Of a stretch of 64,000 nucleotides of DNA, positions 42,539 to 53,083 are shown piece by piece. Each line of letters opens with the position of its first letter. Positions within the stretch are counted from its first letter, which is position 1. Origin of the DNA: Flectonema sp. DT1601 (lineage: Eukaryota > Euglenozoa > Diplonemea > Diplonemida > Diplonemidae); assembly GCA_964019425.1 (NCBI GenBank), contig OZ025793.1:1240001-1304000 (forward strand), in the 5' to 3' direction. Under the pieces are notes generated by a model. It saw nothing but the letters and a program-made list of their open reading frames with translations, did no database searches and had not been told where the DNA came from. The translations under genes and the position numbers were made by a program.

Positions 42539-45500
42539 TTACTTCCAAAGTCTAAGGTTAGATGTCTGTTCCATCCACCTTATGATCAACGCGAGTGATG
42601 GAAGCCACGCCAAAGTGAAGAGAGCTTCAAGGTTAGGAATTTCGTTGGCAATAATAAGTTCTCGATCGCGATCCCACTTGCCGGTCAGTGTTGAGAAGCC
42701 CAGGATTTTGAACCTGGCAGAGTCGAGTTTGGGAGATTGACATCCCTGCAGCAGGTGAACCTGTGAGGACGGTTCGCCACAAAATGGGCAGTCGATTTTC
42801 TTGCGCCAGTTCTGAATTAGCGGGTGACATCCTGTCCGGAAGTTCGCTATCCGTATCTCGTCGGCTCTTTCCATCCCAGGAGGGTATTTAACGGAACGGC
42901 CTCCGATGAGGTGTTTGTAGCAGGTGTAACCACTCACGTTAAGCAGATCCTTTTTGATGCAGCGCTTAACATGTGATGATCGCGAGAAGTAAGTGCCTTT
43001 GACTAGCACAGGTCGGATGTTCTTGTTGTGCGCTGCTTCCTTTGCAAGCGCGTCAACTTCATCGTGAAACTCGATTCCAATGTGTGAGGGGATGAATTGC
43101 AAATGCACTTTCATTTCACACATGCGCAGGTATTCTAGTATCTTGAGGGACTCAGTATTCCTCTGTCTGCACCTTCCACCCAGCAGTTCATCCAGAAGGG
43201 ATTTTGAGTCCGTGAATATCCTCACAGATTTCATTGAACGATCTTTGCTAAACACTGTTCTCAGATGTCTAGCCGCGTTCTTCAGAGCATGTTGTTCAGC
43301 CCTGTAGCTGCAGTCAGCTTGATAAAGCCTAGACGCGTAAGCAGATCGAAGGCCGCTACGTGACTTGGCAATATGAGCCGCTCCGGCCGCGCCGGAAGCA
43401 GAGTAGGAGCCATCGCAGTTGATTACCATGTCGACAGGAGGTAACGTTCCAATGTACGACATGAATTTTTCTTTGTCCACCGCAGGGTTCGCGGACTTCG
43501 GAAATCCGCAGCCGTTGCTAATCCTAAGGTTTGTCGGAGATACCCAGGGTTCCATCGAGTCAGGCTGTACAAGGCACTGGCTTTCACGCTGGCTGTCAAT
43601 GCCAGGAAGGAGGCCAGCCCAGTAGCTTTGGGTTGAGGCGAGTCTGTTGGTACTAGGTATCCAAGTCATGGCTTTATACCTGTAGTACGCTATCTTGGTT
43701 TGCTTTTCAATCTGACGTTTAAAAGGAAGCATGTCCGCTTCCCACAGTAGAAGTTCTCTCGGTGTGCACCTGCTGCATCCAGTAACCAGCCTGGCAACCT
43801 TCCTCAGTTCGAAATCAATACTATCAACGCTGTTGCTTATCAACCAACCAAAGCTATCGAGCGCATAAGAGATTCTCGCAGTTACGTAAAGGTTCTTGAC
43901 CATATTTAGCGTTTTGTAGTCAAGATCATACGGTTGAAGGCATTGAAGCAGAGATATTCCCTTTTTCAGTTCTTCATGAATCTTAGCCACCTGTTTGTGG
44001 AAAGTGAGTCTGTCGTCGATGTGAACTCCGAGGTATTTCACTGAGTCCACGATTGGCAACAGAAATGCGGTTTTAAAACTGGCTTTCACCACCATCACGT
44101 TGTCTTCGAGAACAATATTCCGCAACATCACGTTGTCAAGTTCGTCTTGCGTTTTGATCGGAGTTCCATCAACCTCGAGAATAGTTTCGCCGCTTTGAAG
44201 CATGGGTCTAGAAGAAGTTAAGTTGATACTCTTTTCAATGTCACTATAGTCCATTTTGATAACGTTTTCCACAACAGATCTGGAAAATAGTAATTCGCGA
44301 TTGCAGGTGTCGTTGAGAATCGTATCCTTCGTACGGACTTTCATCTTAAGAGCACAGGTCTTTGAGACCGACAGGGCCATGTCGTTGTCAGAACACCATT
44401 GATCCACTTTATCAAGTATTATTTGAGCATTTGAAAGAGCTTCTTCCATGTTATGTCCAGATACTACACATGCTGTATCATCCGCATACAGAGCAGACGT
44501 CGTTGTTTCCTTCTCCAGTTCCAAAATCTTGCAGAGGTCATCAACGTAGATAAGATAGAGAAGAGGACCCAGGATCGATCCCTGTGGAACCCCCTTAGCC
44601 AGAGTACGGAATTCGCTAAGATAACCATTCGCTTCAACTCTAACCTTCCTGTTTGTAAGAAAGTCTGTGATCCATCTGATAATAACATTCGGAACACCCA
44701 TCTTTACCAATTTTAATAAAAGTATCTTATGGTTGATCCTGTCAAACGCAGCAGTAAAATCAAACGATAAGAACACCGATCTCTTTCTCTTCATGTGCAT
44801 CCTTACGACGGCATCTACCAAAACGGTGATCTGTTCGCAGGTATTTCTCCCCCTTCTGAATCCAGCCTGTAGTGGGCTGAGTGACGAATGTTTAGTGAGC
44901 CAGTGCATGAGTCGGTCATACACGAGCCTCTCCGCAAGTTTCCCAACAACCGAGGTGAGCGTAATGGGTCTGAAACTCTTCAGCTCATTTCGAGGTTTTC
45001 CAGCCTTGAACATAGGCTTGATTAAACCTTGTTTCCACTGGTACGGTACTTTTGAAGTCTTCCAAGAAGTGTTAATAATTCTCAAGAGGTATTCCACTGT
45101 TGCCGGAGTGAAGTTTTTGATCATCTCATTGTGAACTCCATCAGGTCCTGCAGCCTTGCGGGTCTTCAGGTTCTTAATCGCTGCTTCAATTTCAGCCATT
45201 GTGAAATCACAGCAAATATCCATTTCATTATCACCTTCTGAGAGTGCGGGGGCCTCTAGCGATAATATTTCCGATTTCGAGACAAACAGGTCCAAGAATG
45301 CTGATGGGAGATCGCAGTCAGAGATGTTGTTGACACTGATATCTTTACCAGCATCTTGCTGCAGTTCTTTGATCTTCTTAAACGCAAAGGCAAAGTTGTT
45401 ACCCTTGTCAAGTTGATCACGTAGGTGGATACCCTTCGATTTGGTGGAATCTGGAGTTGACGTCTTCCACTTTCGTCTCCGTTTCCCTTTGAAAAGGACA

Positions 45501-46450
45501 CGTCGTCGAATGAATTTAGCCGCTACTTCATGCAGTATGTTGTTAAAGAGCTTAGCATTCGCAGTTGCATCGTTGGAGAGTTTCGATTTTCTAATTCTCT
45601 TATCGAGCATATTTCCAAAGCAGTTCCAGTCCGTAGACTTGAAGTCCCACACTACGCGTTTCTTAGAACCTATCGTGGCCCGTGTAAGTTGACACATGGG
45701 ATCCAGTACGGTGTAGAGAGGTCGGTGATCAGATCCATGTTTATTATCTTCTCTAATTACAGAGAATTCTTCCAGAATCATCGAGTTTTGAAAAAATACT
45801 ACGTCCGGCGAGGTACCGCCCCCCGGGATATTAGGAAAAGGCCTTGTGATTGACCCCATCTTGTTGGCTACCAGTAGATCATTGTGTGCTGCCCATTCAT
45901 GTAGAGTAGAACCTGCTGGCGTCGATTTTGATGACCACACCGGATGATGGGCATTAAAGTCACCCGCGACGATTGCTTTCGTTGAGACTGGAAGATCTGA
46001 CTTTCTGATCTTGCATCCCGGGGGAGCATAAATATTTAAGATGTCAATCTTTCCACCTATGTTGACCTTTACAACTTCAACATCATTTAAGTGAGGCGGA
46101 AGTACGATATCAGAACGCTGCTGAGTGTGGCATTTCTTCACCATAGTAATAACCCCACCACCCCGTGTTGCCCTATCATTCCGATAGGTAAAATAATCCG
46201 TGTGTGAGACTACATCTTTTGTCCAAGTTTCTTGCAGGCACAGTACGTCAGGCGCATAGGCATTGAGCAGCTTGTGTATGTAGGCACCTTTGTTCCCCAT
46301 TGATCGACAGTTCCAGCTTAGTAGTGATATGAGGGAGTCGTCAGGGCCAGGGTTGCGTTCGACATCGCCTGCCTGAAGCAGCAGTTCACGAGCCGTATTC
46401 TTTTCTGTGAGTGAGTTGGTCGGATTTAAATCATCGTCATCTTCATCTAG
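42539..46450 (-). CDS. LINE-A copy 2 ORF2: 2A motif, endonuclease, reverse transcriptase, RNase H
   Basis: Same layout and length as copy 1 ORF2. The frame is continuous across the ORF1 stop, has no ATG before the 2A motif (GDVERNPGP, 46,369-46,343), and first reaches ATG at 46,300. Endonuclease (SWNCRSMGNK, GDFNAHHPVW), RT (YADDTACVV near 44,480) and RNase H motifs are intact, as is the C-terminal knuckle. The PDZ-like stretch before VKYLGVHID is kept but changed in sequence (GETILEVDGTPIKTQDELDN), so it is under constraint or at least old. No internal stop. Confidence 0.92.
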   Translation of the reverse strand, partial: LDEDDDDLNPTNSLTEKNTARELLLQAGDVERNPGPDDSLISLLSWNCRSMGNKGAYIHKLLNAYAPDVLCLQETWTKDVVSHTDYFTYRNDRATRGGGVITMVKKCHTQQRSDIVLPPHLNDVEVVKVNIGGKIDILNIYAPPGCKIRKSDLPVSTKAIVAGDFNAHHPVWSSKSTPAGSTLHEWAAHNDLLVANKMGSITRPFPNIPGGGTSPDVVFFQNSMILEEFSVIREDNKHGSDHRPLYTVLDPMCQLTRATIGSKKRVVWDFKSTDWNCFGNMLDKRIRKSKLSNDATANAKLFNNILHEVAAKFIRRRVLFKGKRRRKWKTSTPDSTKSKGIHLRDQLDKGNNFAFAFKKIKELQQDAGKDISVNNISDCDLPSAFLDLFVSKSEILSLEAPALSEGDNEMDICCDFTMAEIEAAIKNLKTRKAAGPDGVHNEMIKNFTPATVEYLLRIINTSWKTSKVPYQWKQGLIKPMFKAGKPRNELKSFRPITLTSVVGKLAERLVYDRLMHWLTKHSSLSPLQAGFRRGRNTCEQITVLVDAVVRMHMKRKRSVFLSFDFTAAFDRINHKILLLKLVKMGVPNVIIRWITDFLTNRKVRVEANGYLSEFRTLAKGVPQGSILGPLLYLIYVDDLCKILELEKETTTSALYADDTACVVSGHNMEEALSNAQIILDKVDQWCSDNDMALSVSKTCALKMKVRTKDTILNDTCNRELLFSRSVVENVIKMDYSDIEKSINLTSSRPMLQSGETILEVDGTPIKTQDELDNVMLRNIVLEDNVMVVKASFKTAFLLPIVDSVKYLGVHIDDRLTFHKQVAKIHEELKKGISLLQCLQPYDLDYKTLNMVKNLYVTARISYALDSFGWLISNSVDSIDFELRKVARLVTGCSRCTPRELLLWEADMLPFKRQIEKQTKIAYYRYKAMTWIPSTNRLASTQSYWAGLLPGIDSQRESQCLVQPDSMEPWVSPTNLRISNGCGFPKSANPAVDKEKFMSYIGTLPPVDMVINCDGSYSASGAAGAAHIAKSRSGLRSAYASRLYQADCSYRAEQHALKNAARHLRTVFSKDRSMKSVRIFTDSKSLLDELLGGRCRQRNTESLKILEYLRMCEMKVHLQFIPSHIGIEFHDEVDALAKEAAHNKNIRPVLVKGTYFSRSSHVKRCIKKDLLNVSGYTCYKHLIGGRSVKYPPGMERADEIRIANFRTGCHPLIQNWRKKIDCPFCGEPSSQVHLLQGCQSPKLDSARFKILGFSTLTGKWDRDRELIIANEIPNLEALFTLAWLPSLALIIRWMEQTSNLRLWK

Positions 46451-46453
46451 TCA
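46343..46453 (-). promoter_or_regulatory. LINE-A readthrough-type stop plus 2A motif (copy 2)
   Basis: TGA followed by CTAG and, exactly 36 codons later, the last Pro of GDVERNPGP, identical in spacing to copy 1 although the acidic linker in between has changed (LDEDDDDLNP). Conservation of stop context, frame and motif in a diverged copy argues for use. Confidence 0.8.
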
Positions 46454-47294
46454 GTTGAGGTCAAAATCCGAGTCATCGTCTTCCATTTCAACATCGCCGT
46501 TCTTATCACCTTCTTGTTTAACAGCAGATTTAGTGGGTGGTGGAGCTGATGCTGGTGTGGGTGCTGGCGCTGGTGTCGGTGCTGCTGCCGTCTGATGTGG
46601 TAGCTGAGTTGGTTGTTGTGGTTGAGGAGCTGTCTTCTGTCTCTTCAGGGTTCCTGTCAGTTTTTGAGCCGCGTCGCCTGGGTTGTAGGTTGGGCCTAGC
46701 GGTTTTCTGTCACTTTTCTTAACTTCCTTGTTTATCACAAGGTACTCATTGGTGCCTATGCTCACGAAGTTGGGAGGCTGCGTGTTTGAAATCGCCACAA
46801 TCGTAGTGCTTCCACCTTTGTTAAACGATGCGACCACTGTGTGCTCCCAGTTGTGAGAGGACTTCATAAAGTCGCTGATCTGCGCTGTTGAGAATTTCCG
46901 TATCGCCATTGATTTTATAATGTACCTGTCACCGGAAGGCAGTGCAGGTTTGAGTGACGCGCTTAACTTAATACGCACTTCAGTGTTGCAGTCGGGATGA
47001 ACTCGGAGTCCATAACAGGTTTTGAACTTACACAGGTAGAATTTACCTTCGAAACCTTCCAGTATTGATGTCTTGGACTTTGCTGCCAAGAATCCAAGAT
47101 CGTTATTGAATTGAAGAGTTGGCCAGACATCGCTTCCATTTGACCAGCTCGGGTTTCTGACAAATACATTCTTAGGTTTGTCGGTCTCCGGGTCGTTATT
47201 GTTAAACTCCAGAATCTTGTGTACTTGGTTTCTGGGAATTCTAATAGCCATTGAGGAATGTGAATCATTTCGTTTGTAACTGAAAGGGGCTGCA
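46451..47294 (-). CDS. LINE-A copy 2 ORF1, C-terminal part
   Basis: The open frame matches residues of copy 1 ORF1 from SYRKNESHTSMAF-like sequence to the C-terminus and stops at TGA 46,453-46,451, again followed by CTAG. An internal ATG at 47,251 is not the original start. The Pro/Ala-rich linker before the acidic tail is shorter and differently arranged than in copy 1, as expected of a disordered region. Confidence 0.85.
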
Positions 47295-47384
47295 AAAGGT
47301 TTATTTATTTATATTGTTTTATTTACTTTATTCAAAAAAGAACTTAAAAGGAAATTCTTTTTTTCTTTTTTTTGGTTACACTCG

Positions 47385-47613
47385 GGGGCGTCATAGTGCA
47401 GTGGATGGGGTGGTGCCCCCGCACCCAATCGGCCTCGGTTCGAACCCCGCTGTACGCACCGCGCCTCACAGCGCAATCAGTTTCCGTGTCGCATCCCCCA
47501 TTGTCTCGAAAAAGTGAACGGCCACCCAGTAAGGGCAGCGCCTAAGCAATTATAGTAGTAACAAAAAGAAGGAGAAACACAGTAGTGAAACACTCAAAAA
47601 AAAAAAAAAAAAA
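47385..47613 (+). mobile_element. tRNA-derived SINE inserted in the tail of LINE-A copy 3
   Basis: 229 bases with a tRNA-like head: an A box (TAGTGCAGTGG), an exact B box (GGTTCGAACCC) and acceptor-like ends (GGGGCGT ... ACGCACC). An unrelated body and 18 A follow. The element is bounded by an 11-base target duplication, GGTTACACTCG, at 47,374-47,384 and 47,614-47,624, which is the 3' end of LINE-A. The cloverleaf is imperfect (weak T and anticodon stems), so this is a SINE, not a tRNA gene. It would be copied by a LINE's machinery in trans. Confidence 0.85.
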
Positions 47614-48313
47614 GGTTACACTCGTCTGTGCTTCCAGACTCTTTGTTTTTGTTCTTTTCACTTCTTTGTTTTGTCTTTCTTTTATACTTTCTTTTGATTT
47701 AAGTCTGACAAATTGGAAAACACGGGAAACATAGGTAGGCTCCGCCTGAGGACGTAAGAAGAGCGGCAACGGAAAAATACATGGTCACGCGTCCTTGAAA
47801 TTGGACACACGAAGCTAATTCGGTTACCATTCCTATCATCGATAAGGAAAAACAAAGAATCGAGCATATAACTAGAGCGGTGGTCAAAGACCACTTGAAC
47901 AGCCCGAAGGCCTGCCCTCAAGAGAAATTTATAAGGAGAATAGGAGAAGAAGGAGACAGGAGTGTTGGAAGAGACACTGCGACAACTCCGAAGGTGATGT
48001 GCAGTTACCCAACCAGGAGATGATTGATAATGATGAAAATACTAAAAATTATAACAAATTGATATTGGCGACTACATGTCACCTACTTTATTTCCAGAGT
48101 CTAAGGTTAGATGTCTGTTCCATCCACCTTATGATCAACGCGAGTGATGGAAGCCACGCCAAAGTGAAGAGAGCTTCAAGGTTAGGAATTTCGTTGGCAA
48201 TAATAAGTTCTCGATCGCGATCCCACTTGCCGGTCAGTGTTGAGAAGCCCAGGATTTTGAACCTGGCCGAGTCGAGTTTGGGAGATTGACATCCCTGCAG
48301 CAGGTGAACCTGT
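47614..48313 (-). mobile_element. LINE-A copy 3, 3' fragment
   Basis: The 3' UTR plus the last 70 or so codons of ORF2 (from VHLLQGCQSPKLDSARFK to NLRLWK), nearly identical to copies 1 and 2. It is 5'-truncated at 48,313, where it meets LINE-B copy 2 head to head. Its original A tail (T run at about 47,358-47,373) lies beyond the SINE. Confidence 0.88.
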
Positions 48314-48422
48314 CCTGGAAAATGGAAAGGGAAAAAAGGAAAGAAAGGAACCAAGGGAGAGAGCGGTAAAGGAAAAAAAACTGTTTTGTCACCACCGTCA
48401 ACCTCAGTAACCCCGTCAATAG

Positions 48423-48689
48423 AACAAAACGGACATTTTAAACCAGCTAAAATTATTATTAGATGCACAAACAAAGCATCTAACAACAAAGATCATTGGC
48501 ACTTTTCTAGCCGATGATCCGAAAAAGCAAGCAGAAGCTTGGGATGCGGAATTAAACCCGCAAGAAAAAGAAGGTTTTCAACAAGGATCGATGGACGAAG
48601 ACATCGATCTTGTGAAGCTGAAGCTGGACAAAGAAAACAGTGATAGTGATGACAACACAAAAAGAAAAAAAGAAGAACCTCCGAATTGA
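48423..48689 (+). pseudogene. LINE-B copy 2 ORF1, C-terminal remnant
   Basis: In-frame peptide (LLLDAQTKHLTTKIIGTFLA, DDPKKQAEAWDAELNPQ) with an acidic/basic tail ending KRKKEEPPN, then TGA (48,687-48,689) followed by CTG. A stop at 48,420 ends the frame upstream, so the rest is lost or shifted. No ATG suits a start, so I call it a remnant. Confidence 0.6.
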
Positions 48690-48767
48690 CTGTTTCCTTA
48701 TAATTTTTATCTTTTTTATTTCTCGAACCTTCTTTTGTGTGGAGACATCCACCCGAACCCGGTCCAC
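48687..48767 (+). promoter_or_regulatory. LINE-B stop context and decayed 2A-like motif
   Basis: The ORF1 stop TGA is followed by CTG. Sixteen codons on, in the same frame, comes LLLCGDIHPNPVH, which resembles the 2A-like LLLCGDIHPNPGP of many LINE ORF2 starts. The NPGP end is replaced by NPVH by what looks like loss of one G. The stop-then-2A order equals that of LINE-A. Confidence 0.55.
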
Positions 48768-49203
48768 AAAAAAAGCGGGAGGAGATTGTTAAAGTGGAAG
48801 GAGGAGAACGGTAAGGAAGTCTCACAGGCGGTAACAAGCACACACGAGAAAAATATTGTGCCTGAAACCACCACGGAGCCTACCATGGACCATGACTCAG
48901 ACAAGATGACGTCAGACTCGAGCTCGATCTGCTCCCCACCGACACAAGAAGACCGCCCCCCCAGTAGGGATGTGTGGGTGCGGAAAGGAGATACCGCAAG
49001 CAGCGATCAAGAATCCGGTGAAACACCCGACGAAGGGATGGTGTGATAGGTGTGGAGAGCGGATCGCGAAGGGAACACGGGTAGTCATGTGCGTGAAGTG
49101 TGACCACGCTGAATGCTGCGGATTGTTGGAGAGATCGCGGCGTGGGAAAGAGAAGAGGAAAAGGAAATCACGGGGATCGCGATCGAAAAACGATGCCATG
49201 TGA
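48735..49203 (+). pseudogene. LINE-B copy 2, N-terminal region of ORF2 with zinc-knuckle
   Basis: Two overlapping frames: 48,735-49,046 (Ser/Thr/Asp-rich linker) and 48,970-49,203, with the change falling at the C7 run near 48,957. The second part encodes a Cys-rich unit (CGCGK, WCDRCGERIAKGTRVVMC, VKCDHAECCG) followed by a very basic stretch (LLERSRRGKEKRKRKSRG), a likely nucleic acid-binding zinc module. A related fragment lies near 61,120. Ends with TGA after SKNDAM. Confidence 0.6.
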
Positions 49204-49620
49204 GAAGCATGAAACGGAAAGTGAATGAACGGAAAAAATTAAATGTAAAGAAGTGAACTTGTAAAAAATGTAAAGAAGCAAACATGTGAAAAGAAAAATG
49301 AAAAAAAAAAGAAGAGTGAAAAGGAAGACAGAGTTGTATGTAAACTGTATGTAAATGTAAGAAGAAAGAAAAAACACGCTGGAAGTGGGAGTGCAACCAT
49401 CAGCGCAAACACAACCACAAATATTGTTTTTTTTCCTTTTTCTTTTCTTCGCTTCGGCGACAGATATGGTAGGACCTAGAAAACCGGCCCAAAACTTGTG
49501 TTGCAGTTTATCTTTTTAGCGCACACTCATGTAACATAAGGATCGCTGGTTCCGAGGGTTTGCTCTCCTGCCATACTTGCCTCTCACCTGCCTCAAAAAA
49601 AAAAAAAAGCAAAAAAACAG
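49204..49620 (+). other. LINE-B copy 2 internal region without an open frame
   Basis: A-rich sequence (many GAAAA and GTAAA stretches) between the zinc-knuckle frame and the endonuclease. It holds no protein-like frame on the plus strand; it is either a linker degraded by indels or an inter-ORF spacer. Confidence 0.45.
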
Positions 49621-52600
49621 TGAGTTGAGAATTGTATCTTTTAATGTTTGTGGTCTCAAGTCGAAATCCGACGAAATAACTTTTTTTTACAAAATATAAA
49701 ACCTGACCTATTCATGGTTCAGGAAACTTTGTTAAAGGATAACGACGAAACCATTAATTTTAATGGGTACAAGTGTCTCAGAAGAGACCGGAGAATTCCG
49801 GTAAAAAAAAACGCACCCGTCAGAGGTGGTGGATTGGCAATTTTTTACAAGAACAGCCTAAGCGTGACGTCACAGCTGTTGCACAACACAGCCAAGACTG
49901 CACTGAAGTCCAGGGCATTTTGTGTCAAATTCAAAACAAACTGTAAGGGTATACAACGTGTACAGACCACCGGTAAGCCAATCAACCTCTGATAGGTCCC
50001 CCTCTTTTGATATGAATAGTATTTTTCTTTTTAATAAAAATGATAAAGTAGTTATCGCGGGGGATCTTAACGCAAGGCATCCACTCTGGGACCCGAGAGA
50101 CGAGTCAAACACAAATGGCCATGAAGTCTCGACTTTTCTAAACAATAACCAGTTTGAATGCTGCAACGTTAAGGAAATCCCCACAAGACCAAAATCAAAC
50201 ACTTCTCCTGATGTTGTTCTCCAAAAAAACTGTGATATTGGCAACTGGACGACGCTCGAATCTCTATCAAGCGATCATGTACCAATGTATTTTTCTCATT
50301 CTTTTTTTTCGGATTCGATAAACAGAGCGAACGGTGCAACGGTTTTTTCTTATAATTGGAACAGGGCACTGTGGCCAAACTACAGCTCCCACCTCGAAAG
50401 GGTGGCGAAGCGACTTGAAAAGATTCAAGATAACCAGAAATTATCAATGGAATTCATAAGAGAATTAAAAAATGCGCTACGGATCTTTGTACCAAGGATT
50501 TATTTGAAAGGAAAGTCACCAAAGAAGTGGTGGAACACGACGGTTGCATCTAAGTTTCATGAGTTCAACGAGTCACATTGTGACAAACGGGATGATCTTA
50601 CAGATCTGTCGCAACAGGGAAAGTCAATTTTTACATCTTTAAAAAAAGAACTCAAAAAAACAGTCGTTGATGCCAAGAATCAACAGTTTAAAAAAAGCCT
50701 TAAAAAAGACAAGTCTATTATTGAAGCTTTTGAAGACATAAGAGGCCTTGATGGAAGATCAAGGCTTAAAGAAATTCGAGAAATCACCTGTGGTGATAAA
50801 CTTGTTACAGATGATGTGAAAAAAGCATCAATTTTCAATAATCAATTTTTACAACGTGTTGGTAACATCGAAGAAAAAACAAAGACAAAGAAAATAGAAA
50901 CAGACCCTTCTGATTTTACACCATTTACACAACATGAACTTAGAATCCAATTGAGAGGAATGGCTCTGGAAAAGAACTCACCAGATGGCGTTCAAGGTAT
51001 TCTTCTTAACCATTTGGGACCTAGAATGCTAAACATTTTACTTAAGATTTTTAACAATTCGTGGAAACATTCTGTTGTCCCGAGTGATTGGAAAGACACA
51101 CACTGGATCCCTGTTTTAAAAAAAGGAAAACCCCCAAACCTCCCCTCTTCATATAGAATGATCTCTCTCACCCCTTTTATTGCGAAATTGATGGAAAGAA
51201 TGGTGAAGGAACGTCTTACGTATTTTATGCAATCACCGAATGAAAAGAAAACTGACGGTATTGGTTTCAACCAAACTTCTTATCGGAAAACGCGTTCTTG
51301 CCGGGAAAACATCCTATATGTTACGGACAGACTTAGATTTCTTAAACACCAAAAAAAGTCAGCGGCCCTTGTTCTTCTTGATATAGAAAAAGCTTTTGAT
51401 AGTGTGAACCATGATCTTCTCCTTCAAAGGATGGTAGATCTTGGAATACCAAAACATTTTATAGCCTGGATTCAGGCCTTTCTTAAAAAACGAAGAGCAG
51501 CGGTTGTTGTTAATAATGAAAAAAGTTCTTACCACAATGTTTATTCTGGCGTTCCACAAGGAACAGTTTTGTCGGCTCTACTTTTTACTCTGTATATTGA
51601 AAAAGTAGCAGAGAGACTAGATATTACGGTTGCTAAGTATGCGGATGATATTGCTTTTGTAGTTGATGATGAAGGGAAAGGTTTTACTTATCATTTGGCA
51701 AAAACGAAATATTTCTTTAATGAGATTGAAAAGGATCTAAACGAATTAAAATTAAAAGTAAGTTATGAGCCTGACAAAACAAAACTTGTGTATTATCCCT
51801 ACTCCCCAAATTCCCCACTACAAACACCTTTCACTTTTACTTCAAATTTAACAAAAAATATTGTTCCATGTGTTGATAGCGCCAAGCTTCTTGGGGTGAT
51901 CCTTGATAACAAGCTCGATTGGAAACAGCATATCTCGTATATTTGTAGAAGAGTTAATCTTCGCTTAAGGTATCTGAAGCTTGTCGCATCAAAAGCATGG
52001 GGACAGTGTACTGCTACTTTGCGTGAGGTGTATGATTTATATATTCGACCTGTCATACCAAACTCGTGTGAAGCTTTTTATCCTGAAGTTAGGTATAAAA
52101 AGATTCACATGGACAGGCTTCTCTCTTTACACCTTAGGGGTGCGTGCTATGTTTTAGGTGCCTTACCACCAACAAGGGAAACAAGAGATAAGATCTTTTT
52201 TGAGGCACAGCAACAAAGTATCAACACCCATTTGAGACTTGAAACTGGTAGATGGTTCGCCAAAATGGCGCGAATCACATCCCCTTTATTAAATGTCTTT
52301 ATTCCACCTGAAAGAATATCCTCAACACCCATTGATTCTTTTACTCGTTTAGGAATGAATGTTCTGAAAGAACACAACCTTCTATCACTCAGTTTTGAGA
52401 AATATCCCATTTACGTTCATCCTCCATGGAGTTTTTCAAATGATTTCAATGTTTTTAAACCAGAAATGCATGTTAGAAAAAAAAAAGACAAAAAGAAAAA
52501 TAAAAAAGCCTGTGAAGCTGTTCTTAATGAAATAAGGAAAGATTATGAACCAGTCTTAGAGGTATATACCGATGGTGCCGTTGTTGAAGAACGCGGTGCT

Positions 52601-53083
52601 GCGGGTGTGTGCATCATAGACAGCGAAGGAAACGAATTTCTCACAAACAAAAGTGAAGCAGGAATAATCTGCACCTCTTTTAGGGCTGAAATGATGGCGA
52701 TCAAAAACGCTTTTGTTTTACTTTTTAAGGAATTTGAACCGCCGGAAAATGCGTCAGTTTTATTTGTGTCAGACTCCTCCAGTGCCTTGATGGAACTGGA
52801 AAAAGGGGGAACAAAACAGAAAACGAGACTAGGAAGCCGCATCTGGCAGTTTATTGAATTTTTCAACAATAAATTCAAAACAAAGTTTATTTTCCAGCAT
52901 GTCTTTTCTCACTGTGGTATTGTCGGAAACGAAGAAGCAGACAAACTAGCCCAAAACATTTCATTAAAAAAAGATGAAGAAACCCTTTTAAAACAAAAAA
53001 AAGTTCCCATAGACTACAGCACCCGTGTAGCTAAACTAAAACACAGAATAAAAGAAAAAATTGACCCGTCCTTTCCCATCTGA
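49621..53083 (+). pseudogene. LINE-B copy 2 ORF2 (endonuclease, RT, RNase H), broken by a few indels
   Basis: The endonuclease begins near 49,625 (LRIVSFNVCGLKSKSDEI), slips frame at a run of eight T near 49,682, continues as QNIKPDLFMVQETLLKD and APVRGGGLAIFYKNSL, and slips again near 49,950 into the long frame ending at 53,083. The long frame has GDLNARHPLWDPRDE, the full RT (SYRMISLTPFIAKLMERMVK, AKYADDIAFVV), RNase H and an early stop caused by a two-base loss near 53,065; the C-terminal knuckle continues in the next frame. The reading frame of copy 1 is intact at that place. Confidence 0.85.

Larger units (their letters stand above)
42053..47294 (-). mobile_element. LINE-A copy 2, lacking the 5' part of ORF1
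   Basis: Minus-strand element with the A tail at 42,053-42,061 and a 3' UTR up to 42,538. ORF2 is complete, and the last 280 codons of ORF1 remain before the match to copy 1 stops near 47,294. Divergence from copy 1 is patchy: near 1 percent over the last kilobase of ORF2, but clearly higher over a middle block of about 0.9 kb. No target duplication was recognised. Confidence 0.9.

Noticed and set aside
47385-47460. A tRNA gene
   Set aside because: The A and B boxes are good but the cloverleaf stems do not pair, and body, A tail and target duplication show a SINE.
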